From the NCBI GenBank assembly GCA_964370085.1, contig CAYJHI010000008.1, positions 1 to 29,657 on the forward strand: a stretch of 29,657 nt of DNA, given 5' to 3'. The number at the start of each line of letters is the position of its first letter. Position 1 is the stretch's first letter. Below the pieces are notes generated by a model that was not told the origin of the DNA, searched no databases, and worked only from the letters and a program-made list of their open reading frames with translations. The stretch comes from CARZYU01 sp964370085 (GTDB lineage: Bacteria; Bacillota_I; Bacilli_A; RF39; UBA660). A program made the position numbers and the translations under genes. Shown here one piece after another: positions 7,140 through 15,368 of this stretch.

Positions 7140-8012
7140 ATGCCTCCAATTAAATTAGAAAATGTTTTAGAAACAGTAAAAAGAAAAAACTTAATAACTA
7201 GATATGCATTATTAATCATAGCGCTTTTTATATCTTCGTTGGTATTCAATGTGTTCTTATTACCTACTCAAATAGTAGCAGGAGGAACAGCAGGAATTAG
7301 TATTATAACAGAACATTTAGTTGGATGGGATCCATCAATAGTAATATTAGTTATTTCCTCAATTTTATTAATCGTTAGTTTTATATTCTTAGGACCTGAA
7401 AAAACATCAGGAACAGTTCTATCTACTGTCATGTATCCTTTTTTTGTAAGTGCAACTGCACCAATTGCCGAAGTGCTAAAGTTTGATACGACAGATATGG
7501 TTTTAGTAGCTATAATAGCAGGTTTACTATCAGGAGTAACAACAGGATTAATCTATAAAACGGGTTTTAGTGGTAATGGACTACAAATCATTGGTCAAAT
7601 TTTATATAAAAAATTCCACTTAAGCTTATCTAAATCAAGTTTGTTAATCAATGGAATAGTTATAGTGTTAGGAGGTTTTGTTTTTGGATGGACTATGGTT
7701 ATGTATGCTATTATTATTTTATATATTAGTAGCTTAATATCAGAACGAGTTTTAATAGGGATATCTCAAAACAAATCATTTTTTATAATTACCAATAAAG
7801 AAGAAGAAGTAAAAAAATATATTATTGAAAAGTTGAATCATAGTGTAACAATTTTTGATGTAAAAGGAGCCTTTTTAGAAAAGAAAAGAAGAGTCGTAAT
7901 GGCAGTAATTCCTACTAAAGAGTATTTCCATGTTACAGAGGGAGTTCGTATGATTGATAAAGATGTATTTTTCGTTGTATGCGACTCGTATCAAGTAAAA
8001 GGCGGAGTCTAA
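7140..8012 (+). CDS. YitT family membrane protein (second paralogue)
   Basis: A 290-residue paralogue of the preceding gene with the same architecture: hydrophobic segments over residues 20-205, then a DUF2179-like soluble domain (FFIITNKEEEVKKYI to FFVVCDSYQVKGG). The TTGGTD motif of copy one is replaced by GFSGNGLQIIG, so the loop that is most conserved in the family has diverged. No bases separate its ATG from the TAA of copy one, and GGAGGTG in the end of that gene serves as its ribosome-binding site. The pair could act as a heteromer, which is inference. Confidence 0.9.
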   Translation: MPPIKLENVLETVKRKNLITRYALLIIALFISSLVFNVFLLPTQIVAGGTAGISIITEHLVGWDPSIVILVISSILLIVSFIFLGPEKTSGTVLSTVMYPFFVSATAPIAEVLKFDTTDMVLVAIIAGLLSGVTTGLIYKTGFSGNGLQIIGQILYKKFHLSLSKSSLLINGIVIVLGGFVFGWTMVMYAIIILYISSLISERVLIGISQNKSFFIITNKEEEVKKYIIEKLNHSVTIFDVKGAFLEKKRRVVMAVIPTKEYFHVTEGVRMIDKDVFFVVCDSYQVKGGV

Positions 8013-8022
8013 CGTCAATACC

Positions 8023-8052
8023 AAAAAATTCCTTAAACAAAAGGTCTTTTTT
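8023..8052 (+). terminator. Probable terminator after yitT copy two
   Basis: An imperfect hairpin pairs AAAAAA..CCTT (8023-8034) with AAGG..TTTTTT (8041-8052), has an internal two-base mismatch, and ends in a T run. It is weaker than the other terminators here. Confidence 0.5.
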
Positions 8053-8054
8053 TG

Positions 8055-8063
8055 TGGTATAAT
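8055..8063 (+). promoter_or_regulatory. Extended -10 promoter of ftsE
   Basis: TGG followed by TATAAT (8058-8063). No good -35 is visible. The start codon is 24 bases downstream. Confidence 0.65.
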
Positions 8064-8086
8064 GTAGAAAGGTAAGGTGATAAAAA

Positions 8087-8785
8087 GTGGATATCATAAG
8101 AATGCATAATGTAAGCAAAAGATATAAAAATGGTGTAACAGCTATTTATGATTTAAATTTAAATATTAAGAAAGGAGATTTTCTATTCTTAATAGGAGGA
8201 AGTGGTAGTGGTAAAAGTACATTAATAAAAATGCTATATCGCGAAGAAAAACCGACTTCAGGAGAAATATTACTAGGTGGACTAAATGTTGCTAAACTAC
8301 GCAACTCTAAAGTCTATAAACTAAGAAGAAGACTAGGTATTGTATTCCAAGATTATAGGTTGTTGCCTAAAGCTAATGTTTATGAAAATGTTGCATTTGC
8401 ACTGCTATGCTTAGGAGAAGATAAAGATAGTATCAGAACCAAAGTCTTAAAAGCATTAGAATTAGTAGGGCTAAAAGGCAAAATTCATAACTATCCTGAT
8501 CAATTATCAGGAGGAGAACAACAAAGAGTTGCTATAGCTAGAGCGATTGTAAATGAGCCTAAATTATTAATATGTGATGAACCAACAGGGAACTTAGATC
8601 CAGAAATGAGTATGGAAATTGTTCGAATTATAGAAGGTATTAATCAAACTTTAGGGACAACAATTATAATGGCAACACATGACAGAGACATTGTTGATAA
8701 AATGAATAAACGAGTATTAATTCTTAAAGAAGGAAGACTTGTAAAAGATTACGAGAAAGGAAAATATGATCATGCGAGCTTTTAG
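8087..8785 (+). CDS. ftsE: Cell-division ABC ATPase FtsE
   Basis: A 232-residue ATPase that pairs with FtsX and couples ATP hydrolysis to activation of peptidoglycan hydrolases at division or elongation sites. Motifs: Walker A GGSGSGKST (37-45), Q-loop FQDYRLL, ABC signature LSGGEQQ (140-146), Walker B LLICDEPTGNLD (160-171), switch ATHD. The start is a GTG at 8087, chosen because AAGGTGA lies six bases upstream; the first ATG (8102) is too far away and would clip the conserved N-terminal strand. It overlaps ftsX by 20 bases. Confidence 0.96.
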   Translation: MDIIRMHNVSKRYKNGVTAIYDLNLNIKKGDFLFLIGGSGSGKSTLIKMLYREEKPTSGEILLGGLNVAKLRNSKVYKLRRRLGIVFQDYRLLPKANVYENVAFALLCLGEDKDSIRTKVLKALELVGLKGKIHNYPDQLSGGEQQRVAIARAIVNEPKLLICDEPTGNLDPEMSMEIVRIIEGINQTLGTTIIMATHDRDIVDKMNKRVLILKEGRLVKDYEKGKYDHASF

Positions 8786-9665
8786 AATATTAGAACATTG
8801 CATTAAAGATGCATTTAAAAGTGTCTTTAGAAACTTTAGTCTATCTTTGGCAGCAATATCTTGTATAACAATCACATTGGTAATTGTTTCTTTCTCTATT
8901 GTCTTGTCAAGAAATGTAGAAAATTTTACTAATTCTATTGAAGAAGATTTAACAATTGTAACTTTTATAAGTAATGATGTTGAAAACATAGATTCAATCG
9001 AAGAACAAATAAATAACATAAATAATATTGCTAGTATTACGTTTGATGATAAAGAGAAAATAAAACAAGATGTAATGGCAGACTCAGATGTTCTTGCTAG
9101 TATTATGCAAGAGTGGACACCGGAAGAAAATCCTCTGAAAAATACTTTTTTAGTTAAAGTAGATGATGTTACTAAATTAAATGAAACAGCAACTAAAATA
9201 AAATCAATAGAGGGAGTAGATACTGTTCAATATGGAGAAGGGACGGTTGAACAAATGGTTTCAGCTTTTAACTCTATTGAAAGTGCCTCTTATGTAGTAG
9301 TAGTAGCATTAATACTAGTAACAGTATTTCTAATTATCAATACAATCAAATTAACTATATTCTCAAGAAAAAGAGAAATATCTATCATGAGACTAGTAGG
9401 TGCTAGTAATCCTGCTATTAAGATTCCTTTCATAGTAGAAGGAATTATTCTTGGTATTATCGGTTCAATTATCCCAATAGCAATAATAGTTTTCGGTTAT
9501 CCATACTTATATGAAGTAACAGGTGGATACATTTACACAGAAATTATTGAATTAGTACCGGTAAGCCCATTCATTTATACTACATCGTTAACAGTAATAG
9601 TAATTGGTATGGTTGTCGGTATGATCGGAAGTTCAAGTGCTGTTAGAAGATATTTAAAGGTGTAA
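8766..9665 (+). CDS. ftsX: Cell-division membrane protein FtsX
   Basis: A 299-residue permease-like partner of FtsE. A first transmembrane segment (about 22-45) is followed by an extracellular domain (about 45-170) with the strand-helix pattern usual for FtsX (EEDLTIVTFISNDVENIDSI). Three more membrane segments follow at about 175-195, 215-245 and 270-290, ending SSAVRRYLKV. The conserved cytosolic MRLVGASNPAIKIPF loop typical of FtsX is present. The extracellular domain is where PcsB/CwlO-type hydrolases dock, and such a gene follows after one base. ATGs at 8766 and 8772 are both possible starts. Confidence 0.95.
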   Translation: MIMRAFRILEHCIKDAFKSVFRNFSLSLAAISCITITLVIVSFSIVLSRNVENFTNSIEEDLTIVTFISNDVENIDSIEEQINNINNIASITFDDKEKIKQDVMADSDVLASIMQEWTPEENPLKNTFLVKVDDVTKLNETATKIKSIEGVDTVQYGEGTVEQMVSAFNSIESASYVVVVALILVTVFLIINTIKLTIFSRKREISIMRLVGASNPAIKIPFIVEGIILGIIGSIIPIAIIVFGYPYLYEVTGGYIYTEIIELVPVSPFIYTTSLTVIVIGMVVGMIGSSSAVRRYLKV

Positions 9666-9666
9666 T

Positions 9667-10860
9667 ATGAAGAGAATAATAAGTACAGTATTGTTACTAG
9701 CGTTCACTGCTACAGTTTTTACTCCTTATGAAGTAAAAGCAGCAGGAGAAACACTACAAGATTATATTAATTTAGTAGAGCAGTATGAAAGAGAATATAA
9801 CGAAGCACAAAGTAAAGTTAATTTAACCCAAGATGAAATAAATCAAATAAATGCTGAGATTAATTCAATCAACAATCAAATAACATTAATGAAAAATGAA
9901 GTGTTGAAGATGCAACAAGAAATACTTGATGCTAATTTAGAAATAAAAGACAAAAGTTTAGAATCAAAAGATTTATTTCAATATTTACAATTATCTAGTG
10001 GTGATAATATATATATGGAATATATATTTGGAGCTACAGATATAACAGAAATGATTTATCGTATGAGCATTGTTGAACAATTAACAGAGTATAATGACGA
10101 AATCATTAAAGAGTTAGAAGCTTTAATAGAAGCTAATAATCAAAGAGAAATAGAACTTAATGAAAAGTCCAATGAATTAAATCAAAAAAATGTTGAATTA
10201 GCAGAAAAAAAATCAGAATTAGAAGGACAAAAAATAACTGCATCAGAGGGTGCTGTTAGTGCGAAACAAGAATTAGCCAATCAACAAAAATTAGTTCAAA
10301 CTTTCAAAGATGCAGGATGTGGATTAAATGATGTAATTTATCGTGATTGTTTGTCTAGTACTACTGCTGTTGGGTGGTTTTATCCAACAAATACTGGTAG
10401 ATTGACATCGTATCTAGGACCTAGATGGGGAACGTTCCATCAAGGAACAGACTTAACAAGTAGTTATGGTTCAGGAGAAAAAATATATCCAGTAGCAAAC
10501 GGAACGATAACATCAATCTATACTGATATTTATGGTGCGTTATGTGTAATTATTTATCATCAAGATATTTATGGTAAATGGTATACATCACTATATGCTC
10601 ATTTAAGTAGTTATGCTCCAGGAATATATGTAGGTAAAAATGTTACTCACAATGATTTCATTGGTTATATGGGTACAACAGGATATTCAACAGGAATACA
10701 TCTACACCTAGAACTGATAGATTGTCGTTTATATGACCCAACTGATCGAAATTGTTATAATTGGAGCAGTTACTCAAATTATATTGAAAATAGATACTAC
10801 GCTGGTTATAATGCGGCTAAAGAACTATTAAATTTACCGTCTGTATGGTATTCACGTTAA
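9667..10860 (+). CDS. Secreted coiled-coil M23 peptidoglycan endopeptidase, probable FtsEX effector
   Basis: A 397-residue protein with a signal peptide (cut probably after KAA near residue 26), a long coiled coil (about 28-215, rich in Gln/Asn/Glu heptads) and a C-terminal LytM/M23 zinc peptidase domain (about 235-355). Metal and catalytic residues are all visible: His258 and Asp262 (HQGTD), His312 (YAHL), and His345/His347 (HLHLE). The catalytic domain is therefore predicted to be active, unlike division activators with degenerate sites. It starts one base after ftsX, and coiled-coil hydrolases of the EnvC/PcsB/CwlO type are activated by FtsEX. This supports a role in wall remodelling at division. 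Confidence 0.92.
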   Translation: MKRIISTVLLLAFTATVFTPYEVKAAGETLQDYINLVEQYEREYNEAQSKVNLTQDEINQINAEINSINNQITLMKNEVLKMQQEILDANLEIKDKSLESKDLFQYLQLSSGDNIYMEYIFGATDITEMIYRMSIVEQLTEYNDEIIKELEALIEANNQREIELNEKSNELNQKNVELAEKKSELEGQKITASEGAVSAKQELANQQKLVQTFKDAGCGLNDVIYRDCLSSTTAVGWFYPTNTGRLTSYLGPRWGTFHQGTDLTSSYGSGEKIYPVANGTITSIYTDIYGALCVIIYHQDIYGKWYTSLYAHLSSYAPGIYVGKNVTHNDFIGYMGTTGYSTGIHLHLELIDCRLYDPTDRNCYNWSSYSNYIENRYYAGYNAAKELLNLPSVWYSR

Positions 10861-10883
10861 AGAAGTGTTTCACTTCTTTTTCT
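10859..10883 (+). terminator. Terminator of the ftsE-ftsX-M23 operon
   Basis: Stem AAAGAAGTG/CACTTCTTT with a TTT loop and a following T run. The stem begins within the TAA stop of the peptidase gene. Confidence 0.9.
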
Positions 10884-10887
10884 TATG

Positions 10888-10896
10888 TGTTAAAAT
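10888..10896 (+). promoter_or_regulatory. Extended -10 promoter of gpmI
   Basis: TGT followed by TAAAAT (10891-10896), directly downstream of the terminator. The start codon is 18 bases away with GAAGGGTG between. Confidence 0.6.
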
Positions 10897-10913
10897 GTAA
10901 GAAGGGTGATAAA

Positions 10914-12431
10914 ATGAAAAAAACAATGTTAATGATATTAGATGGATTTGGACTAAGTGATGAAGTAAGAGGTAATGCTATAAAATTAGCCCAAACACCA
11001 ACAATTGATAAAATGTACCAAAAATACGCTACTGCCAAAATAAAGACAAGTGGTTTAAACGTTGGTCTTCCTAAAGGACAAATGGGTAATAGTGAAGTAG
11101 GACACATTAATATAGGAGCAGGAAGAGTTATATTTCAAGAATCAGCAATGATAACTAGTAAAATAGAAGATGGTAGTTTTTATCAAAATGACAAACTACT
11201 AAATGCAATAGAACATTGTCGTAAAAATGGAAGTAAACTACACATAATGGGACTAATGTCAGATGGTGGTGTCCATTCATTGTTAACTCATTTTTATGCA
11301 TTAATTGATTTATGTCAACAGCAAAATTTTAATGATGTATGTGTTCATGCCTTTTTAGATGGAAGAGATACAGCTAGAGATTCAGCAATTACTTATCTAA
11401 AGGAAGTAGAAAACTATTTAGAAAAAACAGGAGTAGGACAATTAGTAAGTATAGTGGGTCGTTATTATGCAATGGATCGAGATAATCGATATGACAGAGT
11501 GAAAAAAGCCTATGATATGTTAACAACACCAAATAATATAATATCTTCAGCTCACAATGAAATAGAAAAGTCATATCAAAAAGAAATATATGATGAATTT
11601 GTAGAACCAGTAATGTTTAAAGAAAATAGTTATATTCAAAATAACGATAGTCTTATTTTCTTTAACTTTAGACATGACAGAGCTAGAGAAATAACCAGAG
11701 CGTTTACAGACGATGAATTTAGTCATTTTAATAGAGGAAAACTAGATTTATATTATGTATGTATGACCAATTATGACCGTACAATAAAAAACGTAGAAGT
11801 TGCTTTTGAACCAGAAGAAACTATTGTAAATGGATATGGAGAATATATTAGTAAAATAGGATTGAGCCAATTAAGAATAGCAGAAACTGAGAAATATGCT
11901 CATGTTACTTTCTTTTTTAACGGAGGAGAAGAGAAGCAATATCCTAATGAAGATCGTATTCTTATACCATCTCCTAAAGTAGCAACATATGACCTTCAAC
12001 CTAAAATGAGTGCTCCCGAAGTAACTGAAAAGTTATTGGAAAGTATGGGGAAGTATGATACTACTATCATCAATTACGCCAATTGTGATATGGTGGGACA
12101 CACAGGTAACTTAGAAGCTGCTATAGAAGCAGTAGAGTATATGGATGAATGTTTAAGTAAAGTTATAGAAAAAGCCTTACAAGAGGATATAACTATACTA
12201 ATAACAGCAGATCATGGTAACATTGAACAAATGCTTTATCCTGATAGTGATGAACCTTTCACTGCACATACTACTAACGAAGTACCTATCTTTTTAATTA
12301 CTAAAGATCAAACTTTAAATATAAAAGATGGAGCACTATGTGATTTAGCGCCAAGCTTATTAGATTTAATGGACATAAAAAAACCTATCGAAATGACAGG
12401 TAATTCCCTAATAATAAAAACTCATGAGTAA
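10914..12431 (+). CDS. gpmI: 2,3-bisphosphoglycerate-independent phosphoglycerate mutase
   Basis: A 505-residue manganese-dependent enzyme interconverting 3- and 2-phosphoglycerate in glycolysis. Metal and catalytic residues of the alkaline-phosphatase superfamily are visible: Asp10 in MLMILDGFG, the phosphoserine Ser60 in GQMGNSEVGH, and the later metal ligands in NCDMVGHTGN and ITADHGN. The substrate-binding region GRYYAMDRDNRYDR is intact. Length is typical. The reading frame extends upstream to 10845, but the ribosome-binding site and promoter place the start at 10914. It is one gene away from eno, the next glycolytic step. Its stop codon lies in the loop of a two-way terminator. Confidence 0.98.
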   Translation: MKKTMLMILDGFGLSDEVRGNAIKLAQTPTIDKMYQKYATAKIKTSGLNVGLPKGQMGNSEVGHINIGAGRVIFQESAMITSKIEDGSFYQNDKLLNAIEHCRKNGSKLHIMGLMSDGGVHSLLTHFYALIDLCQQQNFNDVCVHAFLDGRDTARDSAITYLKEVENYLEKTGVGQLVSIVGRYYAMDRDNRYDRVKKAYDMLTTPNNIISSAHNEIEKSYQKEIYDEFVEPVMFKENSYIQNNDSLIFFNFRHDRAREITRAFTDDEFSHFNRGKLDLYYVCMTNYDRTIKNVEVAFEPEETIVNGYGEYISKIGLSQLRIAETEKYAHVTFFFNGGEEKQYPNEDRILIPSPKVATYDLQPKMSAPEVTEKLLESMGKYDTTIINYANCDMVGHTGNLEAAIEAVEYMDECLSKVIEKALQEDITILITADHGNIEQMLYPDSDEPFTAHTTNEVPIFLITKDQTLNIKDGALCDLAPSLLDLMDIKKPIEMTGNSLIIKTHE

Positions 12432-12448
12432 TCATGAGTTATTTTTTC
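12419..12448. terminator. Bidirectional terminator between gpmI and the FemAB gene
   Basis: Stem AACTCATGA/TCATGAGTT with loop GTAA. T-rich tracts follow on both strands. The gpmI stop is in the loop and the converging gene's stop (12439-12441) is at the stem edge, so one hairpin ends both genes. Confidence 0.92.
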
Positions 12449-13677
12449 TTTGTTTTATTATATAAGTTATAGAAAAAAGGATTAATAATAAGTTCGAACT
12501 CACCAATATATTCGATAGCTAAAGCACTATACCCTAATTTCATTTCATTAAGACCAGTAAAACTAGTTGTATTATTAAAGTCTCCGACAATAGCATTTAA
12601 GTTAAAGTATTTATAACCAAGCTTGCCATAAGTCTCCAATATATGCCATTTCAATAAGTAATTAGGATTTAGGTGTTTATGTTCTCCATCATTACCTTCA
12701 ATAATTAAATAAATAGCATTATCATATTTAATTATTAACATTCCCGCAATGGTAATTCCATCAGGGTTTTCTTTTAAAAGCTTAGTAGCAAGAACCAAAT
12801 TATATTTGTAACTATGTAATAATCTATCAGATTCCATTTTCATATTAAGTATTTTATCACTATTTTCATTTCTACTAATAGCATTATGCATTTTATCAGC
12901 AAGCAAATGATTCTCATCAAGCGCTTCATCATAAGCTTTTTTGCTATTCAAAACAAATTTTTCCGTATCCATATTAGCATAATATACTTCAGCGTCATCT
13001 CCGAAAGTATTAATTAATCCATGATAATAACTCAAAGATCGAGAATGTTTGTTTTTAACAAAAGTATATAATTTATCTATATTAGAAACATCGTCCTTAA
13101 CTATTGATAGACCACCTTTAAGAGCCTTTTGAATCTTATTGCGAACATTCTTATCTAAAGAACGATATGCTTCCTCAGAATCACCTCTACAAAGAGCAAT
13201 CGCTTCCCATCTGGATTTTTCATTTTCAAAGAAAAGATTATAACCACTATGATTAAAAGCAAGTTTAATTAAGTTATCAACAGAACTTTGACCTTCATTG
13301 TTACTTTTGATTAAAACGCCTTTATTATCACGAATGTTAAGTGGGATATAAGGATCAATTTTTACATACATAAAGCCTTGTTTTGAAAGTAATTTTTTAA
13401 GTCGATCTATAAATATCTTACTGTTTTCTAAATTGGTAAAGTCAAATAATGGCCCCCTTGGCATATAAGCATACTTTTGGCCCATAAAAATCTCTTTATA
13501 AAGAACTAGAGAAGCTCCTATTAGATTGCCGGTATCATCAGTTATACCTATATACTGAATCTTCATATCATTCTTACTCATTAAATTACCATAATTAGAA
13601 GTTTGATAGTAATTACGGTATTTATGCTTGCTAGCAAAATTATCAAATTGTCTCTCATCCAAAGTAATTATACGCAC
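12439..13677 (-). CDS. FemAB/FemX family peptidoglycan aminoacyltransferase
   Basis: A 412-residue GNAT-fold enzyme that adds amino acids from aminoacyl-tRNA to the stem peptide of the wall precursor lipid II. Family features include the N-terminal YYQTSNYGNLM segment and AYMPRGPLFDF. A central charged helical insertion (about 235-285, the coiled-coil arm that binds tRNA) is present, as is the C-terminal YKYFNLNAIVGDFN motif. Which residue is added cannot be told from sequence. The start is a GTG at 13677 with GGAGGGG upstream. It stands alone on the minus strand with a good promoter and shares a terminator with gpmI. Confidence 0.92.
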   Translation of the reverse strand: MRIITLDERQFDNFASKHKYRNYYQTSNYGNLMSKNDMKIQYIGITDDTGNLIGASLVLYKEIFMGQKYAYMPRGPLFDFTNLENSKIFIDRLKKLLSKQGFMYVKIDPYIPLNIRDNKGVLIKSNNEGQSSVDNLIKLAFNHSGYNLFFENEKSRWEAIALCRGDSEEAYRSLDKNVRNKIQKALKGGLSIVKDDVSNIDKLYTFVKNKHSRSLSYYHGLINTFGDDAEVYYANMDTEKFVLNSKKAYDEALDENHLLADKMHNAISRNENSDKILNMKMESDRLLHSYKYNLVLATKLLKENPDGITIAGMLIIKYDNAIYLIIEGNDGEHKHLNPNYLLKWHILETYGKLGYKYFNLNAIVGDFNNTTSFTGLNEMKLGYSALAIEYIGEFELIINPFFYNLYNKTKKK

Positions 13678-13700
13678 AATAGACCCCTCCCAATGAGAAT

Positions 13701-13729
13701 ATTATAACATTAATAACCACTATATACAA
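13701..13729 (-). promoter_or_regulatory. Promoter of the FemAB gene
   Basis: On the minus strand, TTGTAT (13724-13729), 17 bases, TATAAT (13701-13706), with TGT just before the -10. Confidence 0.85.
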
Positions 13730-13759
13730 TAAAAGATAATGTAAACTAATGCAAAAAGA

Positions 13760-13788
13760 TTGGTAAATTTTCAAATAAATTGTATAAT
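13760..13788 (+). promoter_or_regulatory. Promoter of eno
   Basis: TTGGTA (13760-13765), 17 bases, TATAAT (13783-13788). AAAGGAGGA begins four bases after the -10, so the leader is about 10 bases or so. Confidence 0.8.
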
Positions 13789-13805
13789 AATAAAGGAGGA
13801 TAAAT

Positions 13806-15029
13806 ATGAAGATAAGAGAAATAATAGGAAGAGAAATATTAGATTCACGAGGTAATCCAACAGTAGAAGTAGATGTTATCTTAGAGAATAATATATTAGG
13901 AAGAGCAGCTGTTCCATCAGGGGCATCAACAGGAGAAAGAGAAGCCTTAGAATTAAGAGATAAAGATGCTAGATACTTAGGAAGAGGAGTACAAAAAGCT
14001 GTAAATAATATTAATAATGTTATCAAAAATAGTATTATTGGCATGGAAGTAGAAAATCAAAAAGAAATAGATTATAAAATGCTAGAATTAGATGGTACTA
14101 AAACAAAAAGTAATTTAGGAGCCAACGCTATTTTAGGTGTATCAATGGCATGTTTAAAAGCCTCAGCATTAAATGCCAACAAAGATTTATATGAGTATAT
14201 AGGAGCAGGACAAGAAACACCAGTGCCTATGATGAATATTATCAATGGAGGAGCGCACGCAGATAACAAACTTGATTTCCAAGAATATATGATTATTCCT
14301 CAAGCGACTTCTATCAAAGAAAGAGTTAGAATTGGAGCGGAAATTTTTCACCATTTAAAAGAAGTTTTAAAAGGAAAAGGATTAGTTACTTCAGTAGGAG
14401 ATGAAGGTGGTTTTGCACCAGATTTACAAAGTAATAGTGAGGGGTTTGATTTAATTATGGAAGCTATCACTAAAGCAGGATATACAACAGAAGATGTAAA
14501 ACTAGGAATAGATGTAGCAGCCAGTGAATTTTATGAAGATGGAAAATATAATTTACTAGGAGAAAATAGAATACTAACAACTGATGAATTAATAGAATAC
14601 TATATAGATCTAGTAAATAAATATCCAATCATTTCAATTGAAGATCCTGTCGATGAAAACGACTTTGAAGGATTTGCAAAATTAACTGAAAAAATAGGAG
14701 ATAGAGTACAACTAGTAGGAGACGATTTATTCGTTACTAATAAAGAATACTTACAAAAAGGTATTGATATGAAAGCTGGAAATGCTATTTTATTGAAAGT
14801 TAATCAAATAGGAACAATCACAGAAACACTAGAAACGATTGAATTAGCAAAAGCAAATAATTACAATACTATTATCTCTCACAGAAGTGGAGAAACAGAA
14901 GATACAACGATTGCAGACTTGGCAGTTGGACTATCTTTAGGACAAATAAAAACAGGTTCACTATCAAGAACAGATAGAGTATGTAAATATAACCAATTAA
15001 TTAGAATAGAAGAAAAGTTGCAAAAATAA
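13806..15029 (+). CDS. eno: Enolase
   Basis: A 407-residue enzyme that dehydrates 2-phosphoglycerate to phosphoenolpyruvate. Clear motifs: REILDSRGNPTVEV at the start, PSGASTGEREALELRD, the NIINGGAHADN loop, GDEGGFAP with the catalytic glutamate, metal ligands in SIEDPVDE and VGDDLFVTN, the catalytic lysine in LLKVNQIGT, and the C-terminal SHRSGETEDTTIADL. It is about 20 residues shorter than most bacterial enolases (about 430), through small losses in loops rather than a missing domain. It has its own promoter; secG follows 43 bases later and is probably cotranscribed. Confidence 0.98.
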   Translation: MKIREIIGREILDSRGNPTVEVDVILENNILGRAAVPSGASTGEREALELRDKDARYLGRGVQKAVNNINNVIKNSIIGMEVENQKEIDYKMLELDGTKTKSNLGANAILGVSMACLKASALNANKDLYEYIGAGQETPVPMMNIINGGAHADNKLDFQEYMIIPQATSIKERVRIGAEIFHHLKEVLKGKGLVTSVGDEGGFAPDLQSNSEGFDLIMEAITKAGYTTEDVKLGIDVAASEFYEDGKYNLLGENRILTTDELIEYYIDLVNKYPIISIEDPVDENDFEGFAKLTEKIGDRVQLVGDDLFVTNKEYLQKGIDMKAGNAILLKVNQIGTITETLETIELAKANNYNTIISHRSGETEDTTIADLAVGLSLGQIKTGSLSRTDRVCKYNQLIRIEEKLQK

Positions 15030-15072
15030 GCAAACTATGATAAATTAGTAATACCGATCAAGGAGGTACAAA

Positions 15073-15300
15073 ATGGAAGAATTAATGACAACGTTTTTAC
15101 TTATAGTATCAATTATATTAATAATCATGGTATTGTTACAAAGTGGTAAAGCAGAAGGAGCATCACAAGTAATTAGTGGTGGGAACTCTGATTTGTTTAA
15201 TAATCGCAAAGAAAGAGGAGCAGAAGTTATAATTACAAGAGTAACTTTTATAACAGGATTTCTTTTCTTCGCGATATGCTTAATTATGGCATTTATGTAA
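15073..15300 (+). CDS. secG: Preprotein translocase subunit SecG
   Basis: A 75-residue membrane protein, the small accessory subunit of SecYEG. Two transmembrane helices (about 7-22 and 53-74) flank the conserved loop LLQSGKAEGASQVISGG. AAGGAGG precedes the ATG. It lies upstream of rnr and smpB, the usual Firmicutes arrangement, with eno just before. Confidence 0.95.
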   Translation: MEELMTTFLLIVSIILIIMVLLQSGKAEGASQVISGGNSDLFNNRKERGAEVIITRVTFITGFLFFAICLIMAFM

Positions 15301-15309
15301 ACAAACGTT

Positions 15310-15337
15310 AAAAGACTATTAATTTAGTCTTTTTTTG
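15310..15337 (+). terminator. Terminator after secG
   Basis: Stem AAAAGACTA/TAGTCTTTT with loop TTAATT, then T run. Confidence 0.92.
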
Positions 15338-15339
15338 TT

Positions 15340-15345
15340 TATAAT
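15340..15345 (+). promoter_or_regulatory. -10 element of the rnr-smpB operon
   Basis: TATAAT starts about two bases after the T tract of the secG terminator. No -35 of quality is seen. The rnr start is 23 bases downstream, with GAAGGTG between. Confidence 0.6.
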
Positions 15346-15368
15346 ATAAGAATAGAAGGTGAAAAAAT

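Noticed and set aside
10845..10913. Longer gpmI start that would overlap the M23 gene
   Set aside because: It would cross a strong terminator and the gpmI promoter, and the N-terminus of the family begins at MKKTMLMILDGFG.
13655..14044. 129-codon minus-strand frame over the eno start
   Set aside because: It is the antisense of conserved eno codons and covers two promoters; no start signal.
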